Below the pieces are notes generated by a model. That model saw only the letters and a list, made by a program, of their open reading frames with translations. It searched no databases and was not told the origin of the DNA. A stretch of DNA of 64,000 nucleotides, taken from positions 1 to 64,000 of the forward strand of contig JACASW010000001.1 of assembly GCA_013390785.1 (NCBI GenBank), written 5' to 3'. Source of the DNA: Marine Group I thaumarchaeote (lineage in GTDB: Archaea > Thermoproteota > Nitrososphaeria > Nitrososphaerales > Nitrosopumilaceae). Shown here in pieces: positions 50,766-57,250 of this stretch (its first letter is position 1; every line of letters starts with the position of its first letter). Both the position numbers and the translations under genes were made by a program.

Positions 50766-50856
50766 GTGTGACCCCTTCAAGCAAAACGTCTTTTGGAGAC
50801 TACCTCCAATGGCTTTACTATGAAAGCTTTGGTTTTTTTGTTTTGCGAGGCCACAC
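50766..50856. ncRNA. Candidate structured RNA: outer stem with two hairpins
   Basis: Pairings visible by eye: GTGTG (50766-50770) with CACAC (50852-50856), CC with GG, GCAAAAC (50781-50787) with GTTTTGC (50840-50846), an inner hairpin TTGGAG/CTCCAA with loop ACTAC (50793-50809) and a second, GCTTT/AAAGC with loop ACTATG (50812-50827). Both loops contain ACTA. A 4-bp TGCC/GGCA hairpin lies at 50879-50889. A TATA-like TTAAATA at 50910-50916 (minus strand) would start a minus-strand transcript near 50887, covering the whole element; no protein gene follows it. Orientation is not settled. Confidence 0.45.
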
Positions 50857-50932
50857 TCTTTTAGTCGTTAGCTTTGTCTGCCATCGGCATATGCAATACA
50901 TCTTTATGATATTTAACGGTGTAAGGTAGTTA

Positions 50933-51172
50933 TCATCTCTGTTCTTCCACTACTGTTAGTGTTAGGGTTGAACGTATTTTGTCCATCTTTCTAAGATTTT
51001 GTGTGATGGTTTCTCTAAGCGTCTCGGCTGTTTCTGCCTCAAGTTTTACAGTTATGTCATAAGCGCCAAAAGTTCCATGTACTTCCTTGACAGTTTTAAA
51101 TTCCTTCAGTTTACCGATTATTTCTTCTTCAGCACCCAATTCACAATTTAGTAAAACATATGCTTGTGCCAT
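50933..51172 (-). CDS. Stand-alone Lrp/AsnC ligand-binding (RAM) domain protein
   Basis: 79 residues forming the beta-alpha-beta-beta-alpha-beta ACT-like domain of Lrp proteins without a DNA-binding part (AYVLLNCELGAEEEI, VKEVHGTFGAYDITV). Such proteins form rings that bind amino acids or modulate full-length Lrp regulators, such as the one at 41501. Confidence 0.9.
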   Translation of the reverse strand: MAQAYVLLNCELGAEEEIIGKLKEFKTVKEVHGTFGAYDITVKLEAETAETLRETITQNLRKMDKIRSTLTLTVVEEQR

Positions 51173-51206
51173 AATTCTAAATTATATTCAAAGTATTTAA
51201 TGCCGA

Positions 51207-51446
51207 TCACGCTTCCTTTAAAATCAAAACTTCGCCGTCAATTACATTATAGTTTACTAGTGCTCTGTCTGGATCGAAATCTGCATGGGGCAACTCTTGT
51301 CTACATAAAACAAGCTTGGCTTCTTTTGGCAATCGAAAATGCATCCTTGAACCAAGTATCACATCCTTTATTCTGGTTGATTTCTGAAACGTGGTTTCCC
51401 ATATTCCTTTTGATGTTTTTACATTGACTAAAACTTGATTTGCCAT
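51207..51446 (-). CDS. Small beta-grasp-like unknown protein
   Basis: 79 residues from ATG 51446 (an ATG six codons upstream is less likely). Strand-helix pattern VLVNVKTSKGIWE, IKDVILGSRMHF, AKLVLCRQELPH and a final EVLILKEA recall a ubiquitin-like fold, but there is no C-terminal GG. Unrecognised family. Confidence 0.6.
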   Translation of the reverse strand: MANQVLVNVKTSKGIWETTFQKSTRIKDVILGSRMHFRLPKEAKLVLCRQELPHADFDPDRALVNYNVIDGEVLILKEA

Positions 51447-51503
51447 CAAAAAAAATACGCCCAAGAAATAAAATAGTCTTTAGATGCCAGAATGTAGTAA
51501 ATC

Positions 51504-52178
51504 ATGACTTTTACGCATCTACTCCATCCAGAAATTCCAAAAATTAAGCAGATCAATATTGATGGTGTTCGGCATTATGAGACACCAGATGGAACACTCA
51601 TCTCAATCACCTCGCTTTTGAAGAATTTCACACCTCAGGGCATTTTAGATTGGAGAAAAGCAGTTGGAGAAGAGGTCGCAAATGCAGTCATGATAGCTGC
51701 TACCGATAGAGGCTCGAAGGTTCATCAAATAATTGAAAACTGTCTGTCAAACAAACCTGAAACTGATCTTGTTGGGAATTACGGTGAGCTTGCAGCCAGA
51801 ATGTTCAGCCAAATGATACCGGCTATAGATAAGATTGACAGAATTAGGGCATTGGAAGTAGGGTTGTATAGTACCAAGTTTGGTATTGCCGGAAGGGTTG
51901 ACTGCATAGCAGAATACGACAAGGAATTGTCTGTGATCGATTTCAAAACTGCCACGCGAAAAAGGGATGAAAGAAATGAGAACTATCTTGTTCAAGCCAG
52001 CTTTTATTCCATCGCTTGGGAGGAGCGGACGGGCGAGAAGATAAACCAGATAGCAATTCTTACCACGACGGAAGACGGCAAGCTTGACGTGTACAGGGAC
52101 GATCCATCAAATCATGTGGGAAGGTTGGAAGAGATGATTGAAGAATACAAAACTAGTAAAATAGGAAAGACTGTCTAG
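51504..52178 (+). CDS. PD-(D/E)XK exonuclease-like protein (MGME1/phage RecB-like)
   Basis: 224 residues. The nuclease residues are H74 and E78 in KVHQIIE, D133 in AGRVDCIAEY, D146-x-K148 in VIDFKTA, and Q164 in YLVQASFY, the complete core of the RecB/MGME1 family of single-strand DNA exonucleases. It begins ITSLLK after a substrate-loop region common in phage proteins. Possibly of viral origin or a DNA repair enzyme. Its stop overlaps a convergent small gene by 4 bases. Confidence 0.85.
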   Translation: MTFTHLLHPEIPKIKQINIDGVRHYETPDGTLISITSLLKNFTPQGILDWRKAVGEEVANAVMIAATDRGSKVHQIIENCLSNKPETDLVGNYGELAARMFSQMIPAIDKIDRIRALEVGLYSTKFGIAGRVDCIAEYDKELSVIDFKTATRKRDERNENYLVQASFYSIAWEERTGEKINQIAILTTTEDGKLDVYRDDPSNHVGRLEEMIEEYKTSKIGKTV

Positions 52179-52321
52179 CTTTTATGACAAGAACATCTGC
52201 AGTTAACGTGCCATTTCTTGAATGGGTTTTTTGTCAGAGGAAAACTTTGACCATACTTGTCTGCTTTCAAATCTAAATTTTTATGCCAGTCTTTACAGTT
52301 ATCACATTTTTCAATTTCCAC
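52175..52321 (-). CDS. Small Cys/His protein (48 aa)
   Basis: GTG-started frame with C6/C9 (CDNC), H13, a mid His and a C-terminal CRCSCH cluster, suitable for one or two zinc ions. Its stop overlaps the end of the nuclease gene by 4 bases. Role unknown; one of several short zinc proteins in this region. Confidence 0.55.
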   Translation of the reverse strand: MEIEKCDNCKDWHKNLDLKADKYGQSFPLTKNPFKKWHVNCRCSCHKS

Positions 52322-52359
52322 AAAAAATAACCTCCTACAAATTATATAATTTTTTTAAA

Positions 52360-52443
52360 CTAGCGTTTTTTCTGTTTGCTCCTTCTGCGATCGGCCTTTT
52401 GGTCAGCCCATCTCTTATGCTTTCCTTTTTTTCGTAACGCCAT
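52360..52443 (-). CDS. Very basic 27-residue protein
   Basis: ATG-started: MALRKKGKHKRWADQKADR continuing to RRSKQKKR, more than half Lys/Arg. The size and composition recall tiny ribosomal proteins such as L41e, but the sequence does not match that family closely. Could bind RNA. Short, so uncertain. Confidence 0.45.
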   Translation of the reverse strand: MALRKKGKHKRWADQKADRRRSKQKKR

Positions 52444-52492
52444 GATTTACCAGATTTTTCTGGCTTTATGAAGTTTGCAAAAGGTGTTTTGT

Positions 52493-52771
52493 CTAGAAAA
52501 CGCCTGCCATTTTTGTTGAGATAGTTGACATGTCTTCTCCTCTCGCACGTTGCTCTCTTTTCTGAGCGCGTTTGAGTGCTCTATCGGCTGTGTTTTCGCC
52601 ATATTTATCGCGTAAATATCTCATAAACACAGTTGACACGCGGCCACTGTTTTCTGTCTTATGGCAATTCAACTCTATCTCACAGTCCCAATCATCAGGA
52701 TTCTCTTCGTGTATACTGGTGTCTCTTACTTTCCCCTCAGAAAGGTGATCTGGGTCGTACCAATTGCTCAT
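52493..52771 (-). CDS. Unknown 92-residue charged protein
   Basis: From ATG 52771: MSNWYDPDHLSEGKVRD, an acidic middle (EENPDDWDCEIELNC) and a basic helical end (RYLRDKYGENTADRALKRAQKREQ). Upstream in-frame sequence is Phe/Leu rich and unlikely to belong. Promoter region contains repeated TTAGGAGACATT motifs. No family recognised. Confidence 0.6.
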   Translation of the reverse strand: MSNWYDPDHLSEGKVRDTSIHEENPDDWDCEIELNCHKTENSGRVSTVFMRYLRDKYGENTADRALKRAQKREQRARGEDMSTISTKMAGVF

Positions 52772-52862
52772 GGTTTCTATAGAAAAAATTGTTAAAGTAG
52801 AAAAAAGTCGACAAAGATAGACAAACCAGTCTGTTTTGGTTTTGTTTTTCATGTCATAGAAC

Positions 52863-52960
52863 AATGTCTCCTAATGTCTCCTAAATTCCACCACTGGAAA
52901 TTCTAAGCTGTAAAGAAAAGAAGCCTGTTGATACTGCTTTAAGATAATTTAGGAGACATT
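52863..52960. repeat. Repeated and inverted TTAGGAGACATT motif
   Basis: AATGTCTCCTAA occurs twice in tandem at 52863-52884, and AATTTAGGAGACATT (52946-52960) is the exact inverse of AATGTCTCCTAAATT (52873-52887). TTCCA-CCAC-TGGAA forms a small hairpin inside. The block lies between two minus-strand genes and touches the stop of the upstream one. Operator or recombination site are both possible. Confidence 0.7.
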
Positions 52961-53753
52961 AAGTTGCGTTTGGATATACCGAAGCGCTAAGTTCTTTCTC
53001 AATGTTTTCTTCCACTTTTTTGAATGTGTGCATTGTAGCCGAATAAGATTTTAGCTTCTCTAAAAGATACAAAACCTTCTTCTTGGAAACCGCGTATTTC
53101 ACAAATTCCATCATTCCGTCTTGTTGTTCTTCGATTACCATCTCTCCAACAAATGTAATCACACCGTCTGTTTGCATAACTACTTCAGGCTCCAAAACAT
53201 CTTGAGCACCTACCAATGTACTTCTAACTACATCAAGTAATCTACCAAGCTTTTCCTCCTCAAACTTTATTCTTTCATTTAATGTACGAATCTTCCAAGT
53301 TCTTTCCTTTTCTTCAAGTGTAAGCGGATGATAATCTGATTTGACTGCTGCATTGTAAAACTCTGCTGTCTTCTTAATTCGACCTAAATTGAATAACATC
53401 GCAGTAACTTGGGATTTAAGATGAAACACGGCAAAGTCTTTTCTTTTTAGTCTGTGGTCTTCGTTTGAACTAATGATCTTATCTATTCTAACTTGATTTT
53501 TATGCGCAAGGTGATGGAAGAATAGTGCTAGAACTCCACCAACAATCAGATCACCATAAACCAGATGGCCAATCCCTGAAAGATCACAATGTTCACTAAT
53601 TTCTAAAACATGACAGCTTGCATCTCTTTCCCCAGTAGCACCAAATGACATGTGAATGAAGAATGTAGAAGAAACAAATATGAAAAAAACTAATAATGTT
53701 TTAGTAAGCAAACTTTTGTGTATTTGTTTTTTCGCTGATAAACTAGAAGACAA
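52959..53753 (-). CDS. Unknown membrane protein with coiled-coil cytosolic part
   Basis: 264 residues. Two membrane segments (about 18-38 and 62-82) flank a short extracellular loop with a Cys pair (CHVLEISEHC); the remainder (about 90-264) is cytosolic and helical, ending in VEENIEKELSASVYP. Not a known receptor fold. It lies 13 bases downstream of a C1q/TNF-like protein gene and is likely cotranscribed. Confidence 0.65.
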   Translation of the reverse strand: MSSSLSAKKQIHKSLLTKTLLVFFIFVSSTFFIHMSFGATGERDASCHVLEISEHCDLSGIGHLVYGDLIVGGVLALFFHHLAHKNQVRIDKIISSNEDHRLKRKDFAVFHLKSQVTAMLFNLGRIKKTAEFYNAAVKSDYHPLTLEEKERTWKIRTLNERIKFEEEKLGRLLDVVRSTLVGAQDVLEPEVVMQTDGVITFVGEMVIEEQQDGMMEFVKYAVSKKKVLYLLEKLKSYSATMHTFKKVEENIEKELSASVYPNAT

Positions 53754-53766
53754 TTAGAACTACGTC

Positions 53767-54264
53767 CTAATCTAATTGTACAAGTGTTAGGATTATAGAC
53801 GGAATGGTTGGTTCACCGTCTGGTTGCAATGCTTCTATACCAATGCCTTCTCCTTCTGTTTCAGCAGCCATCATTATGTTTAATGTGTCACCACGGTTTA
53901 GTGGACATACAGCATTCATTGGTATGACATCTTTTTCTTGAGAGTCTGTTAACACACGTCTAACGTTAGAGTTAGGAAGGTCTACGTTGTTTACTCTTAA
54001 CCAAAAATCAATCCAGCGGTTCCTTGCTCCTCTTAGTTTTGCAATCTGCGGTCCAGCAATTACAAGATAGATTCCTGATTTTTTAATTATAACATCGCCC
54101 TTGTCAAAGTCAACTGATTGTGTTGCCTCAAGAACATCTTCCTGCGCATCAAATTCAATTTCTACAGGTTTCAAAGTGTTACATACTTGCGTCTTACTGG
54201 ATGAAAATTGTCCAAATGCCTTTCTTATGTCACGAGCTTGTTGAGTCAGATCGATCCAAAACAC
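53767..54264 (-). CDS. C1q/TNF-like jelly-roll protein
   Basis: 165 residues. A helical head (1-30) precedes a predicted all-beta jelly roll: DFDKGDVIIKKSGIYLVIAG, WIDFWLRVNNVDL, CPLNRGDTLNIMM and a final IPSIILTLVQLD, the strand pattern of C1q/TNF or BclA-type trimeric domains. No signal peptide is seen, which is odd for such a fold outside virions and surfaces. Viral structural origin is possible. Operon with the membrane protein that follows. Confidence 0.55.
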   Translation of the reverse strand: MFWIDLTQQARDIRKAFGQFSSSKTQVCNTLKPVEIEFDAQEDVLEATQSVDFDKGDVIIKKSGIYLVIAGPQIAKLRGARNRWIDFWLRVNNVDLPNSNVRRVLTDSQEKDVIPMNAVCPLNRGDTLNIMMAAETEGEGIGIEALQPDGEPTIPSIILTLVQLD

Positions 54265-54362
54265 AATAGGGTATTTAATTATATTTCAGTTTGATTTACA
54301 CACTAGTTCTTTTTCGAGACTAGCGGGCATAGCTTAAATTCCCCACCAAAACAAAATCAAAA

Positions 54363-54755
54363 ATGGTAAAAACCATCAATGCTGATGAGTTGAAAAAAAA
54401 TCGTAAGAACTATGTATTGATAGATGTACGAGAGCAAGAAGAATTGCTTGGTGGTAATATTCGTGATTCCATTCATTTGCCATTGGGACAATTAATTAGG
54501 AAAGCAAGAAAGACGGAAAAGGAGGAATTTGGTCCTGAGGAAAGACATCATCTGTTTTTAGTTCTTACAAAACAAGTTGACGTAAAAAAATCTCTGGGCA
54601 AAAAAATTTGTATGTATTGTTCTTTTGGTTATAGAGGAAGCATAGCTGCTGATGAACTAGTAAAGTCTGGAATTAAGGCTGATATTGTAAACCTTGAAGG
54701 CGGATTTGCTGCTTGGGAAAATCATAATGGTAACTCTGGCACTAAAACCTACTAA
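54363..54755 (+). CDS. Single-domain rhodanese
   Basis: 130 residues. The active Cys is C86 in MYCSFGYRGS; the N-terminal VLIDVREQEELLGG and C-terminal LEGGFAAWENH are standard. Likely a sulfur carrier. Leaderless promoter: CTTAAATT ends about 20 bases before the ATG. Confidence 0.92.
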   Translation: MVKTINADELKKNRKNYVLIDVREQEELLGGNIRDSIHLPLGQLIRKARKTEKEEFGPEERHHLFLVLTKQVDVKKSLGKKICMYCSFGYRGSIAADELVKSGIKADIVNLEGGFAAWENHNGNSGTKTY

Positions 54756-54759
54756 CTTT

Positions 54760-55818
54760 TTAAATTACAATCAAGTCTTTCGTAAACTTATGCATCACGG
54801 ATGCACTATCCTTTACTATTAGCGAGTCCTCGATACGAACACCGAACTTTTTTGGTATGTAGATGCCAGGTTCTACCGTGATAGCCATGCCTTTCTTCAG
54901 CTTTTCTTTGTTTTTGGCAGAAATGTTTGGGTTTTCATGCACATCCAAACCAATTCCGTGACCCGTTGAATGAATGAAATGTGGTCCGTAGTTATACTCC
55001 TCTATAATTTTTCTGCATGCGTGGTCTACCGATGCGCATGTTTTTTGTGGTTTTACAGCTTTCAGTCCAACCTTTTGTGATTCTTTTACAATTTCATAAA
55101 CTGTTCTAGATTCCTTAGAGATAGAGCCAAGTCCAAATGTTCTAGTTGCGTCTGAAACATATCCTTTGTATCGCAAGGTCAAGTCAACAGTAATCATATC
55201 GCCGTCTGCAAATTTTCTCTTGGTAACTTGTGCATGTGGAAGTGAAGAGTTTGTACCACTAGCTATTATCAACGGATTTAGAGTTGAACGATATCCAGTA
55301 TCAAAGAGATCATTTGCGTTTGCAAATGCCATTAAAATTGTCTGCAGTTCGGACTCCTTTCTGCCTTTCTTGATAGTTTGTGCGCAAAGCTCAAACATCT
55401 CATCTATGACAGAAGATGCTTTTTTCAAAATGCGAATTTCCTCAGAATCTTTGATTATGCGCGCATTGTAAAAAGGAATAGAAGATTGTTTTAGTTTAGG
55501 AATTGATTTTTTTAATGACTGCATTACAGAATAGTTTTGACAGTCAGTGCAGATTTTTTTCTTCTTTATGGTAGAAGCTAATGTAGATACCAAACCACCT
55601 CTTTGTGAAGTTATAACATTACAGTTGACTGAATCTTCCTTTGCCCTTTGTGCCTCCAGTTCGGGAGCAATGATCGTAGTTTTTCCACCTTCTAGGATAC
55701 CAACTGCTTCACCCCAAAAACCAGTCAAATAGAATAGATTCTCAGGCTCAAATGTTACAAGGGTATCACAGCTGATCGCATTGCAAAATTTTTCCAGTCT
55801 CTTTCTACGCGTATTCAT
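54760..55818 (-). CDS. M24 peptidase (Xaa-Pro aminopeptidase/prolidase type)
   Basis: 352 residues: an N-terminal creatinase-like domain (1-120) and a pita-bread catalytic domain. Metal ligands are seen in TVDLTLRYKGYVSDATRTF (two Asp), HSTGHGIGLDVHE (His), TVEPGIYIP (Glu) and GVRIEDSL (Glu). It removes residues before proline from peptides. Convergent with the rhodanese, 4 bases apart. Confidence 0.92.
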   Translation of the reverse strand: MNTRRKRLEKFCNAISCDTLVTFEPENLFYLTGFWGEAVGILEGGKTTIIAPELEAQRAKEDSVNCNVITSQRGGLVSTLASTIKKKKICTDCQNYSVMQSLKKSIPKLKQSSIPFYNARIIKDSEEIRILKKASSVIDEMFELCAQTIKKGRKESELQTILMAFANANDLFDTGYRSTLNPLIIASGTNSSLPHAQVTKRKFADGDMITVDLTLRYKGYVSDATRTFGLGSISKESRTVYEIVKESQKVGLKAVKPQKTCASVDHACRKIIEEYNYGPHFIHSTGHGIGLDVHENPNISAKNKEKLKKGMAITVEPGIYIPKKFGVRIEDSLIVKDSASVMHKFTKDLIVI

Positions 55819-55890
55819 TGTTCAAAAAGATGTTTTTGTGAATTTATGTATGTTGGAAAGTTTGTATATCCAGATTATTCTGTAATTATA

Positions 55891-56901
55891 ATGGCAGAAA
55901 AGAAAGAGAAAAAGAAAGTTGTTGCGCTGCTTTCTGGTGGATTAGATAGTACACTTGCTGTAAAAACAATGCAAAAGCAGGGCTTTGAAGTTTCAGCGGT
56001 TGCGATCAAGACGCCGTTTTGTGATTTCGATTGTGGTAGAGGTTGTGGCTTTGAGATCAGAGAGAGGGCGGACAATCTGGGAGTTGATCTAAAAACAGTT
56101 TATCTTGGAGACGAATACATTGAAATGTTAAAACACCCAAAGTATGGTTTTGGTTCCGGAATGAATCCATGCATTGATTGTAGAGCAATGATGTTTGAGG
56201 CTGGCAAGAAACACATGGAAGAGATCGGTGCAGAATTTATTATTTCAGGTGAAGTGCTTGGACAAAGACCAATGAGTCAGTTTGCACCTGCTTTGAAAAA
56301 AATTGAAAAGCTGTCAGATTTGGAAGGAAAGATTGTTAGGCCGTTGTCAGCTGCGTTACTACCTGCTACTGATCCAGAAAAGAATGGCTTGATAAAAAGA
56401 AAAGATCTTGGGATGATAAGAGGACGTTCCAGAAAAGAACAGCTACAAATGGCAAAAGAATTTGGTATTGAAGATCCACCAAACGCTGGTGGTGGTTGTC
56501 TACTGACAGACCCAGCATTCTCATTAAGAGCTAAGGACTTGTTCAAACATATTGAGACACCAACAACAAACGATATTGATCTGTTAAAGATTGGACGACA
56601 TTTCAGATTGGATAAAAACTCAAAACTAATTGTTGGAAGAAACAAAGATGAAAACGATATGATTAATGCACTTGCATTACCTGATGACATCTTGCTTGAA
56701 GCTAAAGAATATGTTGGACCATCTGTTATGTTAAGAGGAGACAGTATAGACAAACATGTAGAGTTTTCAGCCAGTGTTACACTGCGCTACTCTGACGCAC
56801 CAAAAAATGAAACCGGTGTTGTTACTGTTCATAAAAATGAGGATATAGAAATTTCGGTAAAATCTGCTGAAGAAACATCGTATATAAAATTGAGAATTTA
56901 G
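55891..56901 (+). CDS. PP-loop tRNA thiolation enzyme (MnmA/ThiI-like) with C-terminal extension
   Basis: 336 residues from ATG 55891. The ATP-pyrophosphatase loop is LLSGGLDSTLAV; cysteines in CDFDCGRGCGF and NPCIDCRAMMF are candidate sulfur-carrying residues. A conserved GGGCLLTDPAFSLRAKDLF segment leads into a domain like DUF814/NFACT-R (about 205-336). This combination is annotated as a tRNA thiouridine synthase-like protein; the modified position is unknown. Confidence 0.82.
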   Translation: MAEKKEKKKVVALLSGGLDSTLAVKTMQKQGFEVSAVAIKTPFCDFDCGRGCGFEIRERADNLGVDLKTVYLGDEYIEMLKHPKYGFGSGMNPCIDCRAMMFEAGKKHMEEIGAEFIISGEVLGQRPMSQFAPALKKIEKLSDLEGKIVRPLSAALLPATDPEKNGLIKRKDLGMIRGRSRKEQLQMAKEFGIEDPPNAGGGCLLTDPAFSLRAKDLFKHIETPTTNDIDLLKIGRHFRLDKNSKLIVGRNKDENDMINALALPDDILLEAKEYVGPSVMLRGDSIDKHVEFSASVTLRYSDAPKNETGVVTVHKNEDIEISVKSAEETSYIKLRI

Positions 56902-56971
56902 GTATCAAAACATAGTTTACTCGTAAAAAAATAAGAAAGACTTTTTTGAGAAGTTGATCGCAAGATAGCTA

Positions 56972-57250
56972 ATGCAAAAGCAAGCAAATCCCACATATCT
57001 AAAGGCAATTACAATTAGGGATCCAAGTGATATCCACACTATCAAAGAGGATGTCAAGAAGGGTATGATCCTAATTCTCCGTGTTACACCACTTGCTCAG
57101 AAGGATGTTGAGAAATTGAGGAAGGTTGTAGAGGATCTTTATGTAATTGCAAGGGATTCTGGTGCAGACATTGCACGTCTTGGTGAAGAGAGAATTGTCG
57201 TAACTCCACCGCGAATAAAAATTTGGAAGCCTGATTACGATCTAAAATAA
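56972..57250 (+). CDS. sepF: SepF-like cell division protein
   Basis: 92 residues. YLKAITIRDPSDIHTIKED, then the KKGMILILRVTPL strand and GADIARLGEERIVVTP, match archaeal SepF, the membrane anchor of FtsZ in archaea that use FtsZ. The usual N-terminal membrane-targeting helix is very short here (MQKQANPT). Its stop overlaps the aCPSF1 gene by 9 bases, convergent. Confidence 0.88.
   Translation: MQKQANPTYLKAITIRDPSDIHTIKEDVKKGMILILRVTPLAQKDVEKLRKVVEDLYVIARDSGADIARLGEERIVVTPPRIKIWKPDYDLK

Noticed and set aside
50766-50856. 5S rRNA
   Set aside because: Size and outer stem are superficially similar, but the conserved 5S loops and the characteristic GAAC-type segments are absent.
54326-54352. 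tRNA-like ending (AAATTCCCCACCA) after GCGGGCATAGCTTAA
   Set aside because: No acceptor stem, anticodon arm or T-arm can be formed in the flanking bases; the stretch is explained as the leaderless promoter of the rhodanese gene.
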